The translations under genes were made by a program, and so were the position numbers. DNA of 64,000 nt. Origin: Pararhizobium gei. GTDB taxonomy: Bacteria; Pseudomonadota; Alphaproteobacteria; Rhizobiales; Rhizobiaceae. Under the pieces are notes generated by a model that saw only the letters and a program-made list of their open reading frames with translations, had not been told where the DNA came from and did not search any database. The DNA lies in contig NZ_CP119409.1 of assembly GCF_029223885.1 (NCBI RefSeq), positions 398,001 to 462,000 of the forward strand. Reading direction: 5' to 3'. Of the stretch, positions 28,797-37,285 are shown one piece after another. How positions within the stretch are numbered: the first letter of the stretch is position 1; every line of letters starts with the position of its first letter.

Positions 28797-31772
28797 ATGG
28801 CCAAGACCCCGCGCGAAAAAGATGTCTCCACGCTCACCCATGACAAGGCGGTTCGGCTAAACAATCCGACGGCCGAGATGGCGTCGCTTTATGAGCAGCA
28901 GGAGGAGATGCTCGGCGGTGGGGCGCGCGAGATGCGGATTCCGAGGGATCGGCCGTTGGCGGAAGGCGAGGAACGCGACAGGGATATGGATCGCGACCCG
29001 CAGATCGTCTGGAATGGCGCGAAGATCAGGATTACTCCGTCGCAGATGCGGCAACTGGCCGAAACCGGAGAGATCGAGATCGGCGACGCCCAGCTTGTCT
29101 GGCGAGGCAAGGACCGGCAGGACTGGTCCGACCTCGTGGTCAATGCGCCGCCGCTCTATATTCAGGAAAAGGTGCATCCCAAGGCGATCATCGACGACCT
29201 GAAGCGCAAGACCAACAAGGCGCGCGAGGCGGCCAGCGACGCGCCTGATCTTTTTGCCGATTTCAATGGCATCGCCGATCCCGAGGCACGAGCGGAATTC
29301 TATCAGCATACGAAACACTGGCAGAACCGCTTCATTCTGGGCGATAGCCTGCAGGTGATGGCGAGCCTTGCCGAGCGCGAGGAGATGCGCGGCAAGGTGC
29401 AGTGCATCTATTTCGACCCACCCTATGGCATTAAGTTCAATTCGAACTGGCAGGTTTCGACCATGAGCCGGGACGTGAAGGACAAGAAAGAGGATACTTC
29501 TCGCGAACCAGAGCAGGTGAAGGCTTTCCGCGATACTTGGAAGGACGGTATCCACTCGTACCTCACCTATCTGCGCGACCGGTTGATGGTGGCGCGGGAA
29601 CTGCTGACGGAAAGCGGCTCGATTTTCTTGCAGATAGGCGATGAAAATGTTCATCGTGTCAGGGCGTTAATGGATGAGGTGTTTGGGGAGGAAAACCACG
29701 TCAGTCTAATCAGTGTTCAAAAGACCTACGGCTTCTCTGCTGATGCAATCTCCAATGTTGTTGACTACATCATTTGGTATGCGAAGCGAAAACCACTGGC
29801 CAAGATAAGGCACCTTTATCGGGAAAAGCCCTACATCTTGGGTGAAGGGAATGCGACTTGGCTTCAATTGGATGAAAACTCTTATCGAGGAGTTTCTTCT
29901 AAAGAAAAGGATGGCGCTTCTCTGCCGCCCGGCGCGCGTCCATATAACCCGGACAATCTGATATCGCAGGGACGTGCGTCAGAAAGACAGCCTTTTGAAT
30001 ATAAAGGTGTCAAGGATGATCCATGGCCTCGAAATTCACATTGGAAGCCAAACTATCCGATTGGTTTAAACCGCCTCGTGAGAGCGAACCGCGTGCATGT
30101 CGCGGCCAACAGCTTTAGATATAAGCGCTTTCATACCGATTTTGCGGTGCTGCCATACTCCAATATTTGGACTGATACGGGTACCGGCAATTTCACAGAT
30201 GAAAAAGTGTACGTTGTTCAGACAGGCTCCAAAACTGTCGAACGATGCATGCTCATGACTACTGATCCCGGCGACCTAGTTCTTGACCCAACATGCGGTT
30301 CCGGTACGACCGCTTTCGTTGCGGAACAATGGGGACGCCGCTGGATCACCATTGATACGTCGAGGGTAGCGCTCGCCCTTGCACGTACACGCCTGATGAG
30401 CGCTCGTTATCCCTACTATCTGCTTGCAGACTCTCGCGAGGGACGAGGCAAGGAGCAAGAGCTTTCCGGGAAGATTGGCTCAGCCTCAGCTCCCTCTGGG
30501 GACATCCGTCAAGGATTCGTCTACGATCGCGCCGCGAGAATTATGCTCGGTGCCATTGCCAACAATTCGCAGATTGATGACATTTGGGACAAATGGCAGG
30601 ATGTACTGGAGCCCTTACGCCGCCGACTTAACGAGAGCTTCTCCACCGCCCTTGAGGAATGGGCAATCCCCCGCGATCTCGACGCCTGGCTCGACAGCAA
30701 GGATGGACAGGCCAAGGTGCATCTGGTGACCGATGCGGTGCGCAAGCTCCACGCCGACTGGTGGGAAGCCCGCATTGCCCGCCAGAAGGAGATTGACGCC
30801 TCGATCGCCCGTGCTGCCGACGTCGAATTGCTCTATGACCGTCCCTACGAGGACAAGAGCAAGGTGCGCGTCGCCGGCCCCTTCACCGTCGAGAGCCTGT
30901 CGCCGCATCGCGTTGTCGCCGCGCGCGAGGATACGCTGGGCGGCGAGCTTGCCGCATCCGGCGCGATCACCGCCAATGCCTCCACACCAGCCAATATGCC
31001 GGAAGCCGATTTCGGCGAGATGGTGATTGCGCATCTGAAGAGCGCTGGCGTTCACCAGCAGGCCAAGGCAGATACCATCCATTTCAACTCCATCGAACCC
31101 TGGCCTGGCGTCTTCATCGCCGCCGAGGGGCGCTACACGGATGGCGGGCAGACGGAAAAGCGCGCGGCAATCCTGATCGGTCCGGAATTTGGCACGCTGA
31201 CCCGCAGCCAGATCACCGCCGCGGCGGGTGAGGCCTCCGACGCCCGCTTCGACGTGCTGATCGCCTGCGCCTTCAACTTCGACGCCCAGGCAACCGACCT
31301 CAACCGCCTCGGCCCGCTCGCTATCCTGAAGGCACGCATGAACCCCGACCTGCATATGGCCGAGGACCTGAAGAATACCGGCAAGGGCAATCTCTTCGTT
31401 GTATTCGGTGAGCCGGACGTCGAAATCCTCGATGCCGAGGGCGGCGAGATCAGGGTGAAGGTCCACGGCGTCGATGTCTTTGACCCCTCCACGGGCGACA
31501 TCCGTTCCGACGACGTCAAGGGTATCGCCGCCTGGTTCATTGACACCGACTACGACGATGAAAGCTTCTTCGTCCGCCACGCCTATTTCCTCGGGGCCAA
31601 CGATCCGTACAAATCGCTGAAGACGGCGCTGAAGGCCGAGATCGACGCGGATGCTTGGGAGACACTCTATTCCGACACCTCACGGCCATTCCCTCGTCCG
31701 AGCACGGGGCGGATCGCGGTGAAGGTAATCAACCACTTCGGCGACGAGGTGCTGAAGGTGTTTGGGGTTTAA
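28797..31772 (+). CDS. Site-specific DNA adenine methyltransferase (type III Mod-like)
   Basis: 991 aa, starting 2 bp after the DUF262 gene. A beta-class N6-adenine or N4-cytosine methyltransferase: motif IV CIYFDPPYGIKF near residue 205, followed by the target recognition region, then motif I LDPTCGSGTTAFVAE near 496. DPPY before the SAM-binding motif gives the beta order, as in type III Mod subunits. An N-terminal 180-residue extension and a C-terminal domain of about 430 residues are longer than in typical Mod. Expected role: protect host DNA from the Res-like enzyme. Bases about 29640-30600 (the target recognition part) are visibly lower in G+C than both ends, suggesting exchange of specificity. 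Confidence 0.9.
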   Translation: MAKTPREKDVSTLTHDKAVRLNNPTAEMASLYEQQEEMLGGGAREMRIPRDRPLAEGEERDRDMDRDPQIVWNGAKIRITPSQMRQLAETGEIEIGDAQLVWRGKDRQDWSDLVVNAPPLYIQEKVHPKAIIDDLKRKTNKAREAASDAPDLFADFNGIADPEARAEFYQHTKHWQNRFILGDSLQVMASLAEREEMRGKVQCIYFDPPYGIKFNSNWQVSTMSRDVKDKKEDTSREPEQVKAFRDTWKDGIHSYLTYLRDRLMVARELLTESGSIFLQIGDENVHRVRALMDEVFGEENHVSLISVQKTYGFSADAISNVVDYIIWYAKRKPLAKIRHLYREKPYILGEGNATWLQLDENSYRGVSSKEKDGASLPPGARPYNPDNLISQGRASERQPFEYKGVKDDPWPRNSHWKPNYPIGLNRLVRANRVHVAANSFRYKRFHTDFAVLPYSNIWTDTGTGNFTDEKVYVVQTGSKTVERCMLMTTDPGDLVLDPTCGSGTTAFVAEQWGRRWITIDTSRVALALARTRLMSARYPYYLLADSREGRGKEQELSGKIGSASAPSGDIRQGFVYDRAARIMLGAIANNSQIDDIWDKWQDVLEPLRRRLNESFSTALEEWAIPRDLDAWLDSKDGQAKVHLVTDAVRKLHADWWEARIARQKEIDASIARAADVELLYDRPYEDKSKVRVAGPFTVESLSPHRVVAAREDTLGGELAASGAITANASTPANMPEADFGEMVIAHLKSAGVHQQAKADTIHFNSIEPWPGVFIAAEGRYTDGGQTEKRAAILIGPEFGTLTRSQITAAAGEASDARFDVLIACAFNFDAQATDLNRLGPLAILKARMNPDLHMAEDLKNTGKGNLFVVFGEPDVEILDAEGGEIRVKVHGVDVFDPSTGDIRSDDVKGIAAWFIDTDYDDESFFVRHAYFLGANDPYKSLKTALKAEIDADAWETLYSDTSRPFPRPSTGRIAVKVINHFGDEVLKVFGV

Positions 31773-31775
31773 TTC

Positions 31776-32594
31776 ATGCCGATGGACCCGGAGAAAAAGC
31801 GCCCCGTCGAAAAGAACGAGTTCGTCCGTATCGACATCACCGTCGAACCTCGTGTGGGCGGCAAAACTGGGGCCTTTTCCGCTGCGAAACATCGTTACTA
31901 CACCCCGATGGGGCTTGCAGGGAACGCAAGGCAAGAGCGTATCGCGCCCTTGCTGGAGACGGTTGCCAGATTTTCTGAGCAAACCGGTGAGAACTTTCCC
32001 TATGCGTTCACCGATCGGCAAGGAAAAAACTGGTCGATCGACGCAGGCTGCCTGAATGCTATCGGTCCCCACCATCTGGGGCTGGTGGATTTCGTGGAGG
32101 AGGATGGGTACATCATCGCGGTCACGCCGACGTCAGCGTTGGTAAGCCGAGAAAGCACCAGCAGTCCGAAAGCTGCTGATATCGAGCAGTTACAAGAAGA
32201 CTCGAGTCTCGGGATCACGGAGCGCAAGCGGCTGATAGACGCCCGTCTCGGACAAGGTCGTTTTCGAAGGGACGTCCTCGCGTGCTGGAACGGGCGATGT
32301 GCAGTCACATCATGCGCGTTGCCAGCCGTTCTTCGGGCCTCCCACATCGTTCCATGGCGCGATGCAGACAATGCCGAGAGATTAGCCCCGGAAAACGGGT
32401 TGCCGCTTGTTGCAACTCTCGATGCGCTGTTTGACGCGGGTTTGATCTCGTTTGACAACAGCGGGCGGATGCTTCGCAGTCCCGGCTTGAGTGAGCATCC
32501 TGATCTCGTGCAGCCAGGCTTGAAACTTTCCAGGCCGCCCACTTCGAAGATGCAAGCCTATCTTGATCGGCATCGCCGGCACCACGGATTCTGA
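31776..32594 (+). CDS. HNH endonuclease-like protein
   Basis: 272 aa, starting 3 bp after the methyltransferase stop. The C-terminal third has an HNH_2-type nuclease pattern: CAVTSCALPAVLRASHIVPW near residues 174-193, then DNAERLAPENGLPLVATLDALFDAG. The N-terminal 110 residues (FVRIDITVEPRVGGKTGAFS, RYYTPMGLAGNARQE) are not recognised but may bind DNA. HNH proteins of this sort accompany restriction modules. It is the fourth gene of the cassette. Confidence 0.8.
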   Translation: MPMDPEKKRPVEKNEFVRIDITVEPRVGGKTGAFSAAKHRYYTPMGLAGNARQERIAPLLETVARFSEQTGENFPYAFTDRQGKNWSIDAGCLNAIGPHHLGLVDFVEEDGYIIAVTPTSALVSRESTSSPKAADIEQLQEDSSLGITERKRLIDARLGQGRFRRDVLACWNGRCAVTSCALPAVLRASHIVPWRDADNAERLAPENGLPLVATLDALFDAGLISFDNSGRMLRSPGLSEHPDLVQPGLKLSRPPTSKMQAYLDRHRRHHGF

Positions 32595-32641
32595 CGCAGC
32601 TACGCACTGGAATACCGCAACATGTCATGGTTCGAACAGCA

Positions 32642-33472
32642 ATGAGCAATGCGCCCTATAACGGTTACTCCTGGCAGCAGCGTGCACGCATCATACCCGC
32701 TTATCGCAAGCTCACGGGCAGGCAATCGCCGTTCATGGCAGGCGAGCCATGCGCGATGTGCGGCGATCCTGACCGCCCGCCGGGCGAATGGCATTCCGAG
32801 GATTATTCCGAGCCATTCAGCTTCGCGCCGCCGCAATCTTTTCCGCTCTGCAAGCCCTGTCACGCAAGGCTACACAAGCGCTTCAACGCTCCGCAAGGTG
32901 AGTGGCAACTCTTCTGCCACCACCTGGATGCGGGTGGCTACGGGGCGGAGTTCGTCAAGCTTCGCAGTCTCGACGAACGACGGGCGCTTTGCGAGAAGAT
33001 CACTTCCGGTGTACCAGTTGTGTTTCCGATGCTTCGGCCGAAAGGCCCCGGGCCTCATTGGTGGCAGACCCTGACGCTCGATCCGGAGTCGCTCGTCGCG
33101 CCCTGGGCACGGCCTCGGCCGTTGCGTCCCCGCCCAGATCGGGAAGCGTTTCTTCGGGCGTTTCAGGCGGTTGACCTGTCCGAGCGAGAGCTGGCCCTGC
33201 TTCGCGCCCATGCCGCCGCCCCACGTCGCACGGCCACGATGCGAAGCCTTGCACACAACGCCCTTGCAAGCGACAGCTACCAGGCTGCCAACAGCACCTA
33301 TGGGGGACTAGCGCGACGGCTGACGTCCCTGCTCGACTGGAAGCCCGATATCCGGGAGGACAAATCACCCTTCTGGATGAGCCTTCTGGCGGAGGGTTGG
33401 ACGCCTCCCGGACGAGAATTCGAACTGACGATGGTGCCATCAGCGGCGGAGGCAGTAGGAGAGCTACGATGA
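32642..33472 (+). CDS. Zinc-binding HNH-like protein
   Basis: 276 aa from ATG 32642; ATG 32627 in frame would add five residues, and neither has a clear ribosome site. Cysteine pairs in GEPCAMCGDPDRP and SFPLCKPCHARLHKRF frame a short segment with a His-rich, HNH-like zinc fold in the first 100 residues. The remainder is Pro/Arg-rich with a helical C-terminus (RSLAHNALASDSYQAAN). Probably DNA-binding or nucleolytic, but the catalytic pattern is incomplete, so this is inference. Its stop overlaps the next start (ATGA). Confidence 0.7.
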   Translation: MSNAPYNGYSWQQRARIIPAYRKLTGRQSPFMAGEPCAMCGDPDRPPGEWHSEDYSEPFSFAPPQSFPLCKPCHARLHKRFNAPQGEWQLFCHHLDAGGYGAEFVKLRSLDERRALCEKITSGVPVVFPMLRPKGPGPHWWQTLTLDPESLVAPWARPRPLRPRPDREAFLRAFQAVDLSERELALLRAHAAAPRRTATMRSLAHNALASDSYQAANSTYGGLARRLTSLLDWKPDIREDKSPFWMSLLAEGWTPPGREFELTMVPSAAEAVGELR

Positions 33473-35565
33473 CCACTATTCTCGCCGACAGCTTCACTGC
33501 CGCCCTTGCAAAGCTCACCAATGACGAGCAGAAGCAGGTCAAACTGACAGCGTTCGATCTGCAGACCGACCCCGATCGCCCGGGCCTCCAGTTTCATCGG
33601 ATCGACGCGTCAAAGGACCCGAATTTCTGGTCGGTTCGCGTCAATCGGGATATCCGGATCATCATTCACAAGTCGGGCAACAGCGTCATGCTCGCTTATG
33701 TGGATCACCACGACGATGCCTATAAATGGGCAGAGCGGCGACGCATCGAGGCCCATCCTCGTACCGGCGCGCTGCAGATTGTCGAAGTCCGCGAGCGGGT
33801 CGAAGAAATCGCGCTGAGAACCGAACCACCTCGTCAGGCCGATCTTCCGTTCGTCGTTGCCACAGCACCCGCTGTTTCCGATCTACCCTTGTTCGCACGT
33901 TTGACGTCAGACGAGGCGCTGTCGATCGGCGTCCCTGTCGACTGGATCGGCGACGTGCTCGCCGCGAACGAAGAACGCTTCTTCACCCTGACAAACCATC
34001 TTCCGCAGGAGGCGGCGGAAGCGCTGCTCGAATACGCGGCAACCGGCGTCCTGTCGAAGCCCGCACCGATCGATGCCACGCCGGTCAGCCATCCGGATGC
34101 CCAGCGCCGCTTCCGCATTCTGGATGGCCACGAGGAGTTGGCAGCAGCATTGGACCAGCCGTTCGAGAAATGGGCGGTCTTTCTGCATCCCTCTCAGCGG
34201 GCGCTCGTCGAAAAGGATTTCAACGGTCCTGTACGCGTGATTGGTTCAGCCGGTACAGGTAAGACTATTGTGGCACTTCATCGTGTCACCCGTATCCTGC
34301 GGGGCGATCCGGAAGCGCGGGTCCTGCTGACAACTTTCTCGGAGCCTCTTGCCTCGGCACTCAAGCGCAAACTCGGTGTTCTCTTCGCCGACGAGCCTAC
34401 GCTTGGCGAACGTGTCGTGGTCGCATCGTTCGAACAGGCCGCGTCGGAGCTTTATGCGCTGATGACGGGCCGGAAGGCCTACCTCATCGGCCGTGACAAC
34501 CTGAGGGCAATGCTGCGCGACGTGGCCGAGGATGCGAACCTGAAGCGTTATACGCCGCAGTTCCTCCTCTCCGAGTGGGAGCACGTCATCGACGCCTGGC
34601 AGATCGACAGCGCCGATGCCTACGCGGTAGTGCCGCGAATGGGGCGAAAAAATCGCTTGGGCGCAAATCAGCGTGAAGAGCTTTGGTCCATCTTCGACAA
34701 TGTGAGAAAACAAGTGCGGGCCAAGGCGATGATGACCGAGGCCGATCTGTTTACCGTCGTCACAGGACATTTTTCAGCGAAAGACCAGAAGCCATACACG
34801 CACGTTGTCGTCGATGAAGCGCAGGACCTGGGTGTCGCAGAGTTGCGCTTTCTTCAGGCAATCGCTCCTCCGCACGCGGATGCGCTTTTCTTCGCCGGGG
34901 ACATCGGCCAGCGAATCTTCCAACAGCCGTTTTCGTGGAAAGGTCTCGGTATCGATGTCCGCGGCCGCTCCTTCACCCTGAAGGTCAATTATCGGACGTC
35001 GCACCAGATACGCCGCATGGCCGACTTGCTCTTGCCAGCAAGCGTGCGGGATGTTGATGGAGAGGAAGATGATCGCAAAGGAACGGTTTCGGTTTTTGAG
35101 GGACTAGACCCCGTAGTTGTCATTGCCCCGACTGAGGAAGAGGAAATAATTTCCGCTTCTGCATTCCTTCAGACGCTGCTCGACGATGGCTTGCGGCCCT
35201 CCGAAATTGGAATCTTCTGCCGCTCCAACGCAGAGATTGCGCGAGTGGCCGAAGTTGCAAAGTTGGCCGGCATACCTACCGCATCTTCCTCTCAAGGCAC
35301 GAGCGCCTCCGATGGTGTTTTGATCGGAACGATGCACCTTGCCAAAGGGCTTGAGTTCCGAGCGGTCATTATCGTTGCATGCGATGAAGGGGTATTGCCA
35401 TTAAGCAGTCGCGTTGCAGACGTCGCCGACGAATTCGAATTGGATGAAGTGGTCGCAACCGAACGTCAGCTACTGTACGTAGCCGCAACACGTGCCCGAG
35501 ATCATCTTTTCATCTCGGCCGTTTCTCCAGGTTCGGAGTTTCTGGAAGACCTGATACGCAAATAG
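33469..35565 (+). CDS. UvrD/Rep-like helicase with RelE-like N-terminus
   Basis: 698 aa from ATG 33469. Residues 1-100 resemble a RelE/ParE-fold domain (KLTNDEQKQVKLTAFDL, LQFHRIDASKDPNFWSVRVN, DIRIIIHK). A superfamily 1 helicase follows: Walker A VIGSAGTGKTIVALHR near 257, VVVDEAQD near 447, NYRTSHQIRRM, GTMHLAKGLEFRAV and the terminal VATERQLLYVAATRARDHLF. Helicases of this layout recur in defence gene clusters. It is the last gene of the cassette; palindrome copy 4 lies inside its coding sequence. The toxin-like domain probably serves as a nucleic-acid-binding module, since no antitoxin gene is adjacent. Confidence 0.85.
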   Translation: MTTILADSFTAALAKLTNDEQKQVKLTAFDLQTDPDRPGLQFHRIDASKDPNFWSVRVNRDIRIIIHKSGNSVMLAYVDHHDDAYKWAERRRIEAHPRTGALQIVEVRERVEEIALRTEPPRQADLPFVVATAPAVSDLPLFARLTSDEALSIGVPVDWIGDVLAANEERFFTLTNHLPQEAAEALLEYAATGVLSKPAPIDATPVSHPDAQRRFRILDGHEELAAALDQPFEKWAVFLHPSQRALVEKDFNGPVRVIGSAGTGKTIVALHRVTRILRGDPEARVLLTTFSEPLASALKRKLGVLFADEPTLGERVVVASFEQAASELYALMTGRKAYLIGRDNLRAMLRDVAEDANLKRYTPQFLLSEWEHVIDAWQIDSADAYAVVPRMGRKNRLGANQREELWSIFDNVRKQVRAKAMMTEADLFTVVTGHFSAKDQKPYTHVVVDEAQDLGVAELRFLQAIAPPHADALFFAGDIGQRIFQQPFSWKGLGIDVRGRSFTLKVNYRTSHQIRRMADLLLPASVRDVDGEEDDRKGTVSVFEGLDPVVVIAPTEEEEIISASAFLQTLLDDGLRPSEIGIFCRSNAEIARVAEVAKLAGIPTASSSQGTSASDGVLIGTMHLAKGLEFRAVIIVACDEGVLPLSSRVADVADEFELDEVVATERQLLYVAATRARDHLFISAVSPGSEFLEDLIRK
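35140..35156. repeat. Island palindrome copy 4 (inside the UvrD-like gene)
   Basis: GAGGAAATAATTTCCGC with the common core at 35142-35154. It encodes EEIIS within the helicase, so both the protein and the palindrome constrain these bases. Confidence 0.7.
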
Positions 35566-35751
35566 CGGCAAAGACGGGCTTTGTTTTCTCGGCAGACGAG
35601 GTCGCGAGAAAATCGATTCTGCTGCAAACCTCGTTATCAGGAGTAATGGGGGGAATATGAGGGCCAAATCTCGACAGCGTTTGCATCAGAGGCCTTTAAA
35701 AGCAGCCGAGACCGCTCTGAATGAGACGACCCAATTTCCCCCATCAGAGAT

Positions 35752-36078
35752 TCAGTCTTCAGTTCCGAGTGTCAGATGGCGCTTCGGGCGAAACGGAAAG
35801 AGGCCATCCGAATACCGGTCAGCGAGTTCGTGAAAGACTTGCTCGCTCTGACGAACGTCGAACTTTTGGCGCTCAAGCTGTTCGACCAAGGCGTCGCGAA
35901 CCTTACCGAGCGCACGGTAGGGGTCCTTATGGCTTTGGGCAGCCGTAATCATCTGCCAGAGCAACATCCTCGCCAGATCGTCCCGGCTCGGACGTCTGAG
36001 AACTTTGGCCTCGTCGCGAACCTTCTGCTGGCGCTCCGCCTGCTCTGCATTCCGTTGCTTCTTCGACTTCCTCGCCAT
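35752..36078 (-). CDS. Small basic hypothetical protein
   Basis: 108 aa from ATG 36078, with AAAGGAG eight bases upstream. The N-terminus is Lys/Arg/Gln-rich (MARKSKKQRNAEQAERQQK) and predicted helical; the rest includes LARMLLWQMITAAQSHKDPY and VFHELADRYSDGLFPFRP. No membrane helix. Family unknown. Convergent to the restriction cassette and 450 bp beyond the M41-type gene on the same strand; it may be expressed alone. Confidence 0.65.
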   Translation of the reverse strand: MARKSKKQRNAEQAERQQKVRDEAKVLRRPSRDDLARMLLWQMITAAQSHKDPYRALGKVRDALVEQLERQKFDVRQSEQVFHELADRYSDGLFPFRPKRHLTLGTED

Positions 36079-36529
36079 TACTTTGCTCCTTTGTTAGCGT
36101 GGAGCCTCATCGTGTCGGCCGGCTATGCAAGCGACAAACAGCGTTCCACCCTGACAGGGTCAGCAACCATGTCGTCTGGGCCATTCAGCGCAAACGTCGT
36201 TTTCCAAGAATCGTGAAATCGGATTCGGGTAACGGTTTCCGAGCATTTTGAATCGCGCCAGCGTAAATTGAGATGATGTGCCGGGAAGGTAAGATGACGT
36301 CTGATGATGCAATCCAAATCGACACGCATTGACGGCGCAGTGCATCACCTTACCTCAGCTTTCGCCGCTGCCCTGCTCGCTCACTAGGAACCTAAAGACT
36401 TGTGGGCAGGCAAGCGATTTCGGTGTTCGGCAACGCAGATCATGACACCGGAAACGAATTTCTTGATCTCTGAATCGATAATTGAGAAATCGGAATCGTT
36501 CAGGCGTTTGTTAGAATCTTGGATTACGA
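36079..36529. other. Intergenic region, 451 bp
   Basis: I find no supportable gene here. Short frames on both strands have no ribosome site or family similarity. The stretch about 36130-36330 has the feel of old insertion-sequence debris, but I cannot assign it. Confidence 0.4.
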
Positions 36530-37285
36530 TCAGGGCGGCGCGTTGGAAGGTTGGATAACATCCATCGGTCGCCCGACGAGCTGCCGCACCTCATCACCGG
36601 ACATAACGCCGACATCGTCCAACTGGGCAGCGACGTCCTCCACTGCGCGGCGGTTCTCGTCGATGATCCGGCGAGCGATTGCCTCAGCGTTCTCGAGACG
36701 TCGGTTGACGCGCTCGGCCAGTTGCCGATCGAGTGCCAGCTCGTTGGTCCCCATGGTCGCCGACCTATACAGCAAGGGCTGATGACCGGAGAAACCAAGA
36801 CTGGTCTCTGCGGCCAAGGCCATCGCCGTCGCACGCGCCAGATCACTTTCGTCAGCGCCGCCGCCGCCAGCCAGTGCTTCCCCGATGACCGTCAGTTCAG
36901 CGGCGCGGCCGGCGAGAAGACAAGCCACGCTATTCATCAACCAGGTTTCGTTCTGCGGTAGTGATGCATTCGGCGTCGTCGTTACCATTCCGATCCCATG
37001 CAGGCCAATGCTGGCGGATTGCACTGCGGCGACACCGGTCACTGTATAGACCACTGCATGTCCCGCTTCGTGGACGGCAGCGCGTCGCCGAAGATCGGCC
37101 GACATATCCGCCTGCCCTGCTAGCAAGGCGTTTTCCAAATCGGCCCAACTTACAGCCCGACCCGACCGTCGCGCTGTCCTGCGGACCTTACGCACCATAC
37201 GCTCGACGTCGGCTCCTGTCTTTCCGAGCGCCAGCAATGCCAAGGGGAGAAGCGTGTTCTCTGCATTCATCTCGGATGTGTTCAC
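36530..37285 (-). CDS. M41 (FtsH-type) zinc metalloprotease as a separate protein
   Basis: 251 aa from GTG 37285, which overlaps the ATPase stop by 4 bp (GTGA). It matches the C-terminal protease domain of FtsH without the ATPase: zinc motif AAVHEAGHAVVY with HEAGH at 72-76, a third ligand Asp near 148 in GADESDLARATAMA, and helical ends. No membrane helix. FtsH normally carries AAA+ and M41 in one chain; here they are two coupled genes, so the ATPase next door probably feeds this protease. Chromosomal ftsH is not in the window, so this is not a broken housekeeping copy that can be seen here. Confidence 0.85.
   Translation of the reverse strand: MNTSEMNAENTLLPLALLALGKTGADVERMVRKVRRTARRSGRAVSWADLENALLAGQADMSADLRRRAAVHEAGHAVVYTVTGVAAVQSASIGLHGIGMVTTTPNASLPQNETWLMNSVACLLAGRAAELTVIGEALAGGGGADESDLARATAMALAAETSLGFSGHQPLLYRSATMGTNELALDRQLAERVNRRLENAEAIARRIIDENRRAVEDVAAQLDDVGVMSGDEVRQLVGRPMDVIQPSNAPP

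Noticed and set aside
36123..36348. Short minus-strand frames in the 36.1-36.5 kb gap as a transposase remnant
   Set aside because: They look vaguely like insertion-sequence debris, but I could not match them to a family.
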